Shown: one piece after another, positions 22,579-32,593 of the stretch
How positions within the stretch are numbered: the stretch's first letter is position 1
How the letters are laid out: each line of letters opens with the position of its first letter
Assembly (NCBI GenBank): GCA_973895155.1
Contig: OZ316894.1
Span: forward strand, 18,042,001-18,106,000
DNA length: 64,000 nt
Reading direction: 5' to 3'
Source: Marsupella aquatica
Lineage: Eukaryota; Marchantiophyta
The notes under the pieces: model-generated
What the model saw: the letters and a program-made list of their open reading frames with translations, nothing else
Databases searched by the model: none
What the model was told of the DNA's origin: nothing
Program-made: the position numbers and the translations under genes

Positions 22579-22945
22579 ACATAAGAGCATCTCCAATTGT
22601 GTACACTATTTGCTTACTATATACATTAAATATAGTGTAAAAGGTTGTCGTTTTTTAGGTTGCTGTACATAGAAAAGATGATATGTCAAAAAGCAAGCCC
22701 AATGGTTACTAGGTTTTTTAGTATCTCCTGACATATGCACCCTTGGATGCTAATCATTGGATCTTGGAGAACCCAAGAATGAATCTTGTATGCAGTCGAT
22801 GCGCTATGTAAACCGGCTATGTAAAACCAAACAAGGTCAGAAATGGATAGCATTAGACATTGGGGTTGCCCTTTTTTGTTGAACCTTAGTGGGTTTGGTC
22901 ATCCCCTTACAGTAGACGAACCCCTTAACTGGTATTTATGCTCTA

Positions 22946-23003
22946 ACGAAGGGTCCATTTATGCTCTAACGAAGGGTCCATTTATGCTTTAACGAAGGGT
23001 CCT
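22946..23003 (+). repeat. 27-bp unit, about three tandem copies
   Basis: 'atttatgctctaacgaagggtcc' occurs at about 22933, 22958 and 22981 with near identity, followed by 'tcacactaattggtaatgacactagtgtccca', which again matches the core of the neighbouring arrays. Confidence 0.85.
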
Positions 23004-25296
23004 CACACTAATTGGTAATGACACTAGTGTCCCAAAGTTGTGAGGGTTTAGGGTTTAGGTTGCCGAGAGAGGTTTTCGGTGCTTCTTATCATTACGTTCC
23101 CATGGTCGCCCTTGCATTGCTTTGCTTTGCTTTGGTAGCTCGACTCACTAGCTCGGTGGTTGCGAGGACGTTGGTCCCCTTCTGTCCTTGCGCCACTCAT
23201 CATCAGCTCCATCATTTCTGCATTGCCGAGTGATGATGAAGCCCTTCTCCATCTCCATTATAAAAGTGAAAAAATGAGTGAGAATGGAGAGAGGTACACG
23301 AACCTGACCGCCGGAGCCCTTTTCATGTGATTGTACAGGTACCTTCGTGATGCAGAGGCTTCATACAATGGACCTGCTGTCGCTCCCATTGCAGTTTCGT
23401 CCATTGATCCGTGCCAACTTCCCCACCAGCTTGGATTGCAGAGCTGGATGGAAAGCCCAGTACACTGTACGAGTGCCAGGATTTGCTTGTGAAGAGAGAG
23501 AGATAGAGAGAGAGAGGAGGTCATTCCAGCCAGAGCGGTGTCAATGCTCATGACAGTGCCCTAATGCAGTAATGCCCCTTCTTTCTCAGGCTCACTGGCG
23601 CTCTCACATTAATCCTCCCACGACAAACAGACAAGCGAGATCCGCCAGTGTTTATATAGGACAACCGGGATCCCCGGCAACTCCTCATAACCTCCCTGCA
23701 GCCCTGCTGCTCCTGGCTTCCTGGTGTAGGCCTCCCTTTTCCTACAGGAAAAGGCATTGTGACGGGAATACCACACTAGCAGGGAGAGCCTTTCAGCTGA
23801 GGCGAGTACTACGATCGGACCGTTGGTAAGCATCTCCGATCAACCCGTTGGCTTAGTTCATTTCAGTGGCCGTAGTTGTAGAATCGTGCTTGTGAAGGAG
23901 GTCGCGTGTCCCACTGAGCTTTAGCCATATTTATCTGTAGATCCGGTTTTTGTGGTGTTAGTGCATAAAGCGCTCTGTGGGGGGCGGGGGGCGCGGGGCC
24001 CTCTTGGCCTTTCCGACAGGAAAGGCACAGAGAGGGGTTGGGGTGCAAAATATACACTAGGAGGGGGCAAAATGTACACTAGGGGCAAAATGTACACTAG
24101 GAGAGCTTGGAGCTAGATCGCGAGCTGCTACTCTCTCTCACTTCGACTTGTCGATAGGGCCAAAGACGAGCTGTGCTGGTGCTTCGAGCTAGACCGCGAG
24201 CTGTTGTTGTATCAACGAAGAACTGTCATTTCGTCCTTTCCGTCTGTGTTTCTTCGCTTCGTCTTAAAAACTTTTGGAGGAGACACCCTCCGAAAGGATC
24301 CGGATTTTCTCCATGCACTGTAGCTGCCCAGAGCAGATAAAACCTAGACATATTGTAAGTTGAGAAGCATAAGCTCAACCCATTCTTGTTGCAAAGTTCC
24401 GGCCTCCGCTGCTGTCACCCACGTTTTCTCGATTCGGACTTATAATGCCTGAGCTGTCTGTAGTTATGTGGAATATTGCGTTTGTTAGGGGTAGATGCAG
24501 ACCTGTGCGCTGCATAGAAATTTGAGCTGAATGCCAGCAGCATAGAACATTGAACATGCAGTGATGTACAGAATGTTTTAGAGCACAATTGCTTGTGTGG
24601 TGCTAGAGGGAGTTATAAGTTTGATGTCCAGGCAGAGGAAACAGAATGTTTTTGAATTTCATGTAAATGTGCAATGCTGGAAGTACATTCCGTCTGAGCT
24701 ACTGCTTGGCTGGTGTGCAGGAGTGAGGGCGGTCTCCGTCCATGAATTCAAGATTGGCACAAACATCAAGCTGGATGGGGCCTCCTGGACGGTTTTTATT
24801 CTAGGTGGAGGTCACAATCAGGATATTATTATGCATATATAACAGTGTGGGGCCTAAGAATCAACCGGAAGGCTCTAGATTTTACTTGCTCACCTGCTCC
24901 GACAGATCTTATCCTAATTCCAAGAGTGTAGCTCTTGGTGTAAAAGTTTTCTGGACCTGTCGGCCGGAATATCAAATCCAAACGGTAAGATCTGGTCCTG
25001 GACGGGTCAATGTTGCAATGTGGAGGCGAGGTGGATACAACATAATTTGTTTTTTGGGTGGTTATGGGGTGGAGCTATGTAATCTTCCGCCATGAATTGT
25101 CATGTCCAGTGGGTCTTAGAGCGAGAGATTTTGCCAGATAGGCCTAATTTCGCAGGAAGGAGTATCAAGTTGTAGGCACAGTTGAACATACACAGGCTAT
25201 CCAACTACATCTCTAAGCTGTTTAACAAAGAATCGTTATGGTAACCTTGCTCAAAAAGTGTCGTGACTTCTTGCTTTCTTCGCCCACACTATGCAG
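23004..25296. other. Low-gene-content stretch with short simple repeats
   Basis: No supported gene in this ~2.3 kb. It holds a GA-rich run at about 23495-23520, a triple 'caaaatgtacactagg' repeat at 24060-24100 and the word 'cctacaggaaaaggc/ccgacaggaaaggc' repeated at about 23740 and 24012. Open frames of 60-97 codons (for example 24805-25095 +) match nothing I recognise. Part of this may be decayed sequence upstream of the kinase fragment at 25297. Confidence 0.45.
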
Positions 25297-25403
25297 GGTT
25301 GGCCAGACAGAAGGTACATCCGCCTTTCCTACGCTGACCTGCGGCCAGCTACAAATAGTCATCTCCTCGGCAAGGACTTGGAGCTTTTGGAAATGTGTAC
25401 AAG
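25297..25403 (+). pseudogene. Receptor-like kinase relic (juxtamembrane and glycine loop only)
   Basis: After an AG at 25294-25295 the + strand encodes RLSYADLRPATNSHLLGK, the segment that leads into the kinase domain of plant receptor-like kinases. One base out of frame it continues as GLGAFGNVYK, the ATP-binding glycine loop (G-x-G-x-F-G-x-V). A single lost base would explain the switch. A GT follows, but I find no kinase body (no VAIK, HRD or DFG) before the subtilase at 25881. This is a fragment, from a truncated duplicate or a degraded gene; no working product is expected. Confidence 0.65.
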
Positions 25404-25880
25404 GTGATTGATGGTTTACTTCGCTTCCGTTCGCCTACCATTCTGAAACAAATTAAACCATAATTACATCTCTTGTGCTGTCACAGCCACAAATGGTTAC
25501 CCTTGGTGCAAATGACTCACATGCATTCATGATTAATCGTTGGATCGATTGCAAGAAAATTACAGTAGGTGTCTGTGTCTGCTTCGCATATGTAGCAAAG
25601 TCTGTTGTCAGCTGACCCGACAGACCATAAGCCTACTACACTACTGAATGGTGTTTTAGATAGGTTGGAAATACACCAATATATCTTGATAACATTGTGC
25701 GTTTCTATATGTTTTTTGCAAATAGGTAAGGGTGGTGAAGAGGAAACGTGCACTACTCTAGACTGGCATTGTGGAGCAGAGTGAGCAGACAGAAATTGTC
25801 TCGCTTCGGCTCGATCTAGCTCCCACGGAATTTGGTTGGTCGTGGGAAGAAGGTCGATAGGACGTAGTAGAGTAGGGGAA
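25404..25880. other. 5' flank of the subtilase gene
   Basis: Presumed promoter and 5' UTR. I see no clear TATA box placed with confidence. The minus-strand open frame crossing 25517-26035 is mostly antisense to the subtilase start. Confidence 0.45.
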
Positions 25881-28313
25881 ATGGCGATCCGAGCCGGAGT
25901 GATTTCGCTTTTGGTCCTAGGGTTGGTTAGCACAGTGTGCGCTGGGGCAGACGTAAGGACAAGATTATCAAGTGATGGATTGCAGACATATATAGTCCAA
26001 ATGTCCAAGCTGGAGAAACCCAGCGTTTTCACCACCCGGGAAGCGTGGTATGCTTCAACCTTCTCTGCAGTGAGGGGTTTGGAGTCTCAAAATAATGCAG
26101 AGGAGAAGGTGAGCAGCGCCACCAATGAGCTGGACGGTGTTCTCCACTATTATGACAATGCGTTCCATGGCTTTGCCGCTCGCCTCACTGCAGCAGAGGT
26201 TTCCGCTCTGGAGTCTAAGCCGGGCGTCTTGAGGGTGTACCGTGAGGGTGTGAGGCACCTCCACACAACCCACACGCCAGAATTTTTAGGATTGAATTCC
26301 ACTGGGGGTTTGCTGGTTGACTCAGCATATGGAGAAGATGTGATCATCGGAGTTCTCGACACTGGCCTGTGGCCAGAGAGGAAGTCCTTCTCAGACCACA
26401 GAATTGGGCCCATCCCTGCCAGGTGGAAGGGCGGCTGTGTTCAGGAACCATCCTTCAACGCCTCGGTCTGCAACAAGAAGCTCATTGGTGCGAAATATTA
26501 CGTCAAAGGGTATGAAGCCTCATCCGGGCCCGTGAACACCAGCTTGGAGTTTAAGAGCCCCAGAGACAGCGAGGGGCATGGAACTCACACCGCATCTACA
26601 GCAGGAGGAAGGGTAGTGCACAAAGCCAGTCTCCTGGGTTATGCTCCAGGAGAGGCCAGAGGGGTTGCACCCAAAGCTCGTATCGCCGTTTACAAGGTTT
26701 GTTGGTTAAGTGGGTGTTTTGATTCAGACATCCTGGCCGCCTTTGATGCCGCAGTGGCTGATGGAGTGGACATCATTTCCCTCTCAGTGGGAGGAGGTGT
26801 TGTGCCCTACTACTTGGACCCCATTGCCATTGGCGCATTCGGAGCCTCCAAGAAGGGCATTTTCGTCTCCTGCTCAGCTGGGAACAATGGACCTGGACCC
26901 CTCACTGTCACCAACATTGCACCATGGATTATAACCGTGGGAGCCAGCACCGTGGACAGAACCTTCCCTGCCGTTGTGAAGTTGGGCAACGGAGCGAGCT
27001 ACGAGGGTACCTCGCTGTACAGCGGGCCGGACCTGGGAAATGAATTGCTGTCCGTCATCTGGGCTGGCAATGCGAGCAAGGACGGAGTTAGTTCTGCCAG
27101 CTCTGCCTTGTGCCTGGATGGGACGTTGGATCCGGCCAAGGTGAAGGGGAAGATAGTGCTTTGTGACCGAGGGAACAATGCCAGAGTCGCCAAGGGTGGG
27201 ATCTGTAAAGCTGCAGGTGCTGTGGGGTTTATTCTGCGGAACCTGGCTGTGGATGGGGAGGGTCTCATTGCAGATGCTCATGTCCTTCCCGGAACGTCGG
27301 TGGGTGCTGCTGCTGGAGATTTGATCGTTCAGTACATTACGCACACACCCGATCCAAAAGCCTTGATTGTCTTTGGTGGAACTGTGTTGGGCGTGAAGCC
27401 TGCGCCTGTGATTTCCTCTTTCTCTTCCCGAGGCCCCAATCCAGAAACACCCCAAATTCTGAAGCCTGACATTACCGGCCCTGGAGTGAACATTCTAGCT
27501 GCCTGGACTGGCGCGGCAGGTCCCACAGGGCTTGAAGGAGATGAGAGAAGAGTGGATTTCAACATCATCTCAGGTACATCCATGTCTTGCCCACACATTA
27601 GTGGAGTTGCCGCTCTGCTCAAGGGTGCCCAACCCAAGTGGAGTCCTGCGGCAATCAAATCTGCCATCATGACCTCTGCTTATGTGTATGACAACAATGG
27701 GGATGTGATCAAGGATGAAGCCACAGGTAATATGACCACTCCATTTTCATACGGTGCTGGACATGTGGACCCCGAGAAGGCTCTGGATCCAGGACTCGTC
27801 TATGACTTGGAGACCTCGGATTATGTGGAGTTCTTCTGCTCCCTGAACTACCGTGATGGGGCCATTCGACTTCTGGATCCTGAGATCACTTCCTGCCCGA
27901 ACTTCACCAGGAAGGTTACTCCAGGGGATTTGAACTATCCTTCCATCTCACTGCTTTTCGATCAGGCCGGCAGCGATTCTGCAGCTCTGGTCACTTCCCT
28001 CAACAGGACTCTCACTAATGTAGGCCCTCCCAAGTCCAAGTACACTGTTTCTTGGGTAGCTCCTGCTGGAGTTGACGTTGTGGTCTCGCCATTGGAACTC
28101 GGTTTCACCGAAGTGGGTCAGAAACTGAGCTTCACAGTAGATGTGACCACGACACCCGTTGTGCTTGCCTCTGGAGGTGTAAGGACTACATTCGGATTCC
28201 TAGCTTGGACCGATGGGATCCATGTTGTGCGAAGCCCGATCGGCATCAACTGGCAAGGCTCTTCTCCTTCCTCCCACCTTCCCTCTCCCCCTGTCCTTCC
28301 ACCTGCATCGTAA
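25881..28313 (+). CDS. Secreted subtilisin-like serine protease (plant subtilase, SBT1-like), intronless
   Basis: Plant extracellular protease of MEROPS family S8. The start is taken at the second in-frame ATG (25881), because MAIRAGVISLLVLGLVS is a good signal peptide; the ATG at 25836 would add 15 charged residues in front of it. The 810 residues show, in order, an I9 prodomain (about 36-132: TYIVQMSKLEK, FHGFAARLT), the catalytic domain with Asp160 (GVLDTGLWPE), His233 (GHGTHTAST), oxyanion Asn335 (SAGNNGPG) and Ser567 (GTSMSCPH), an inserted PA domain (about 385-505: VKGKIVLCDRG) and a C-terminal Fn3-like domain (DLNYPSIS onward). A short Pro/Ser-rich tail ends the protein. All catalytic residues are present. 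Exact substrate and subfamily cannot be told. Absence of introns is common in SBT1 genes. Confidence 0.96.
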   Translation: MAIRAGVISLLVLGLVSTVCAGADVRTRLSSDGLQTYIVQMSKLEKPSVFTTREAWYASTFSAVRGLESQNNAEEKVSSATNELDGVLHYYDNAFHGFAARLTAAEVSALESKPGVLRVYREGVRHLHTTHTPEFLGLNSTGGLLVDSAYGEDVIIGVLDTGLWPERKSFSDHRIGPIPARWKGGCVQEPSFNASVCNKKLIGAKYYVKGYEASSGPVNTSLEFKSPRDSEGHGTHTASTAGGRVVHKASLLGYAPGEARGVAPKARIAVYKVCWLSGCFDSDILAAFDAAVADGVDIISLSVGGGVVPYYLDPIAIGAFGASKKGIFVSCSAGNNGPGPLTVTNIAPWIITVGASTVDRTFPAVVKLGNGASYEGTSLYSGPDLGNELLSVIWAGNASKDGVSSASSALCLDGTLDPAKVKGKIVLCDRGNNARVAKGGICKAAGAVGFILRNLAVDGEGLIADAHVLPGTSVGAAAGDLIVQYITHTPDPKALIVFGGTVLGVKPAPVISSFSSRGPNPETPQILKPDITGPGVNILAAWTGAAGPTGLEGDERRVDFNIISGTSMSCPHISGVAALLKGAQPKWSPAAIKSAIMTSAYVYDNNGDVIKDEATGNMTTPFSYGAGHVDPEKALDPGLVYDLETSDYVEFFCSLNYRDGAIRLLDPEITSCPNFTRKVTPGDLNYPSISLLFDQAGSDSAALVTSLNRTLTNVGPPKSKYTVSWVAPAGVDVVVSPLELGFTEVGQKLSFTVDVTTTPVVLASGGVRTTFGFLAWTDGIHVVRSPIGINWQGSSPSSHLPSPPVLPPAS

Positions 28314-30386
28314 CCTACTACCACTGCGAGGATGCTATCCCTTCGCTTGCAATTAGTTTAAAGAGAAGGAAAATAAATTATGTGTGACCGTAACGTCTGT
28401 TAAGAGCCGTGGGCCATTTTTTGGGGTTCGTTTCATTTTAGCACAGAGCTTCCCATTTGTTCTACCGCCCTACAGATGAGTTCCCAGCTGCTGTAATCAG
28501 CTTCCTGATGTTGCACTATAGGCAGATCAAATTTTTCCTTGTGTACAATAGCGGCAATGTAGTCAGTATGCACCACAATTTTATTCGGTGCGAGTGAGTC
28601 ACAGAAGTGTGTGGTGTTTTCGATCACATATTCAGATGAAAATGCGATGATAAGGCGGCCTCTCTTAGATCACGGTGTTTTTACAGTTGCTTTTCTGGAA
28701 GTGATGTAAATATTGTAGATGAGATCAATCCAAATCAATGGAAGCCATACACTGCTGAAGTCAAGTCATGAAGAGATGGATGTCTCTGAATTTATCTGTG
28801 TGTAAACACATTTCTTGTTCATTTCTGATGAGAAGTGTACAGGCATGGTTGGTTCTTTCTCTTTCTTTTGCTTGCGTGTCATTGTATTCGTGTTGCTTGT
28901 CTGACCAGGAGCGGAAAGTCGACGAGCATACAGCACCAAGATGATGCGGCTCTTTCGGTCGGAGATTCGGTGAATGGAATTGCTTCCATGTAAAGCTGAT
29001 TGAGGAGGGGTTGTTTCCCGAGTTGCCATTGAAGTGGAAGACCAGATTCGAAGAAGTCGGTGGACTGATTAAGCTCTTCTTCCCAGGGAACCTGACCTTC
29101 CTTCGCCCGTTGTTCTTGAACTTGTTGGGAGAACACACCTCGAGTCTATCTTGTCTCCTGCCTCTGAAAGTCTGTAAATTTTAAATTACTGGTTTGTTTG
29201 TTCTGGTTGGAGACAGACCATATTCTGCGTTGTAAGGTTGGAGCAGTCAGCGATCGGAGCGTTTCACTTCAACAAAGTGAGTAGATATACTTGTAGTTCC
29301 TAATCCAAGAGTCGATGTTCGAATTTTGTCGTAGATTGATTCTTTGCACCCTGTAGAGCTCTGAAACTCGTCAACATTTGTTGACACATTTTATTCTTTG
29401 CCTCGAAAACTGGGGGAATCCTAATTCTTTGCCTCGAAACCTGGGGGCATCCTAATTCTTTGCAGCTGGAGGACTTCTATTTTAGTTCCTGGTTGTGCAT
29501 CTTTTTCTGGTACTCCTCCTAACTGGCAGGCTATGGCTATCATATTTTGCCCTGTTCCTAAGTGGCTTCCCCCAGTGCAGTCCGCCTCTACTAGGTTATT
29601 TCGGTTTGACGTTTTTCACACTTGTTCTCCAAGGCAGCGAAAATCTCACTGCTGCCTTGTTCTGAAAGGCAGAATTCGCGTACAGTAGGCGGTTGAATCA
29701 TCTCTGGACCCACCTACCGAACGCACTACCTCATTTATTCACGTTTTTACTTCTGTTGAGGGGTTGGTTTCGTTTCCATGACTTTCAACTTCCATGTCCG
29801 TGGAAGCTTGAAGCTTAAACCCAGGCTAAAATGCAAGCATATCTTCAGCCTTTTTGACTAAACAGGAATGGGATTTGTTTCTGTCCTTTTTCTCCCACAA
29901 AATGCTCGTTCCTGTCAGGTAAATATCTACACCCATGCCTCAGTGGGCTTGATGGTAATGATGTGAAAGCTGAAGTTCCTTTAAATGAAGTGACAATGAC
30001 AGGAGCCTTCGGACTGTGGGCGTTTAATCCAAAGTTCCCCACTTCTGCAATTTGCGCAGTGCAGCCTGCCGATGCACTCTGTAACACAGGGTATGTACCG
30101 AATGAAGCCAGTCCTGCCTACACTTCAATGATGATGTTAATCACTTAAATGATAATCTCTCAGGGCTTCCAGGAACATTTGTAACAGTTCAAAGACATGG
30201 TACAGTAACATTTCAAAGGCATGGTACAGCAAACAGAGAAAGCTTTCATGACATCGGAACCGAATATAGACCTAGTTTTGTCTCAATCAATCGGGCACAA
30301 CTCAGTATCACATAGCATTTACCTTATCTTGAAGAATCGGCGTTCCATATAAAGAAGAGATTTAACCAAAATTACAGTAAGACAGG
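28314..30386. other. Intergenic region downstream of the subtilase
   Basis: Contains the subtilase 3' UTR. Overlapping minus-strand frames at 28761-29138 (125 and 85 codons, different frames) match nothing I know. A ~35-bp unit 'ctaattctttgcctcgaaa(a/c)ctgggggaatc' is repeated about 2.5 times at 29370-29467. 'catggtacagtaacatttcaaag' is partly repeated around 30175-30235. Confidence 0.5.
29370..29467 (+). repeat. ~35-bp tandem repeat, about 2.5 copies
   Basis: 'attctttgcctcgaaa' then '(a/c)ctgggggaatcctaattctttgcctcgaaacctgggggc' then 'atcctaattctttgc'. Clear to the eye but short. Confidence 0.8.
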
Positions 30387-31330
30387 TACAGTTGTAATGG
30401 CTGAGTATTATGAAGGTTGACAGTTTTTGATGAACTGTCAGCCTTCATGAAACTTGACCATCACAACTGTACAGTCTCACAAGAGTACTGAGATCGTCTC
30501 ACAACCAAACTCCGATCATTAACTGTACAGTTTCACAAGAGAACTGAGACCTTCTCACAACCAAACCCTGACTCATTAACTGCTGATAGCAGCTTTTGGT
30601 ATAATGAGAACACAATCCATGCTCGAACAAACCACTTAAGTAAGTCCAAGCACTTCATGGCGAGGACTGATTTGATTTAGCACTTCATGGCGAGGACTGA
30701 TTTGATTTACCACTTTTGGCCATCACAACTGTACAGTCTCACAAGAGTACTGAGATCGTCTCACAACCAAACTCTGATCATTAACTGTACAGTTGTGATG
30801 AATGAGTATCATGAAGGCTAACAGTTTTCAAGGAACTGTTAGCTTTCATAATATTCGACCATTGCAACTCTACAGTTTCACAAGAGAACTGAGACCTTCT
30901 CACAACCAAACTCTGACTCATTAACTGCTGATAGCAGCTTTTGGTATAATGAGAACGCAATCCTAAACCCTAAATCACTTCATGGCAAGGATTGATTTTA
31001 TTTACCACTTTTGGCCATCACAACTGTACAGTCTCACAAGAGTACTGAGATCGTCTCACAACCAAACTCTAAGCATTAATTGTACAGTTGTGATGGACGA
31101 GTATCATGAGGGCTAACAGTTTTCAAGGAACTGTTAGCCTTCATAATACTCGACCATCATAATTGTACAGTTTCACAAGAGAACTGAGACCCTCTCACAA
31201 CCAAACTCTGACTCATTAACTGCTGATAGCAGCTTTTGGTATAATGAGAACGCAATCCATGCTCCAACAAACCACTTCAGCAGGTCCAAGCACTTCATGG
31301 CGAGGACTGATTTGATTTACCACTTTTATG
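30387..31330 (+). repeat. Three ~300-bp repeat units, each with an ~86-bp hairpin
   Basis: Unit boundaries are marked by 'catcacaactgtacagtctc' at about 30460, 30721 and 31015. Each unit continues with 'acaagagtactgagatcgtc', 'tcacaaccaaactc', 'aactgctgatagcagctttt' and 'acttcatggcgaggactga'. Inverted repeats lie at 30387-30472, 30787-30873 and 31082-31168. In each, the arm starting gtacagttgt(a/g)atg...gaaggctaacag pairs with ctgttagccttcat...accatcacaactgtac around a loop of about 6-10 bases. The arms are better conserved than expected for chance palindromes. Confidence 0.9.
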
Positions 31331-32593
31331 CCTTGGCGCAATGAAGGACATACCATGTCTGCTCAAATCAAATGGTTTTGAGAAAGTAAGAGAAGAAATT
31401 TCCCTGGATTCCAGATCCACATGGGAGCAGCATCGGTTTTTTCAGGTTCACTCGGGATGATTCCGAGTGTGATGCAAGAAAACTGCCGCCATGCCATTCA
31501 TGTGAAAATTCTTCCTTGTATGTCTCATGTGGATCTCTTGAACTTCTAACCGCCTTTCTGTGTTATACCAAATATGCCCACAAAGAAGAAATGGACACTG
31601 GAAATTTTGATACGGGTCATAACTACGGAGTGGACGAAGGTACTTCACAATCTTGTGCAATTTGAAGCGAAAAACACCTCCCTCCAGGTCAAGTTCGAAA
31701 TTATCACCCCCATTAAGCAAACATATCTCAGAGTCTACACCCCAATGAAGCAAATGTCTGAGAATTGTCAGTCTGTTAATTATTAGTAGCTAGATTGTTA
31801 GTAAGAAAGTCTTCTAGTTACCTTCCCTTCAAGAAACAAAATGTGAAAAAAAAGTTTCATGTGGCGACTGAGGCCTAATCATTTCGGACCTAATTGGAAA
31901 TGGGTAAATTGGGACATTTTGTTGACACAGTCACAGACAACGAATAACAGAAATAGTTCGACTATGCCCGTGCCTGACAGGGAGGGTTAAGAGGGTGGGA
32001 AGGGCAGGTCATGGTCAGTTAATACCCAGGTCCATTGTCACGTTTCCAGATAGGTGGTGCCACTTTTCATTCATTTCCAATTCAATTTGTCAAATTACTT
32101 TGTAGAGCACCCTGTCCTAGCTTTTTCGTGCCCCTTCATCCTTCCCATGTTCATTGAATTTGAATGGAATCTAAAACCTTGACGGGATAGCCAATGGGAC
32201 CTTAAACTGAAAATCCAGAAATTGACGTGACCCCAGGAAGAATTACTTGAAATTACATACTGCTGCTGCAAAATCCTCACGGTGAATTCTCAAAACCCAC
32301 GGTCCTCATGCATGATAGAACAGACCCTCCTACTACCACACTTTTTGCTCTGGGGGAACTAATGTGACTTGTCTTTTCTCTATCCTCAGTTCCCAGCCAT
32401 TACATGTTGTTCCCAGGATACAAACATATATACACGAGCTATATTTCCTTGGTGTGTTGACCAATCATTTCACTTTCACGGGAATTCTAAATCACTACAT
32501 CCGTCATGTGGAATGGGCAAAATTGAGTAGATCCCCCCGAACAGATCTGTATGAGTTGAGACATTATATTCAACGATGCGGTGTATCAATAGA
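31331..32593. other. Intergenic region between convergent subtilase and INTS1 genes
   Basis: No supported gene. A 101-codon minus-strand frame at 31448-31753 overlaps a 70-codon plus-strand frame; neither has a recognisable motif. The end nearest 32594 must contain the INTS1 3' UTR. Confidence 0.5.

Noticed and set aside
25836-25880. Upstream in-frame ATG for the subtilase
   Set aside because: It would put 15 charged residues in front of a clear signal peptide; the ATG at 25881 gives a normal secretory start.
26874-27670. Long minus-strand frames inside the subtilase gene
   Set aside because: Antisense shadows of a GC-richer, intronless coding sequence with intact catalytic motifs on the + strand.
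28761-29138. Overlapping 125- and 85-codon minus-strand frames downstream of the subtilase
   Set aside because: Two frames open over the same bases, neither with a known motif, both in the likely subtilase 3' region.
31448-31786. 101-codon minus-strand frame with overlapping plus-strand frame
   Set aside because: No motif or neighbour support; cannot be told from chance.
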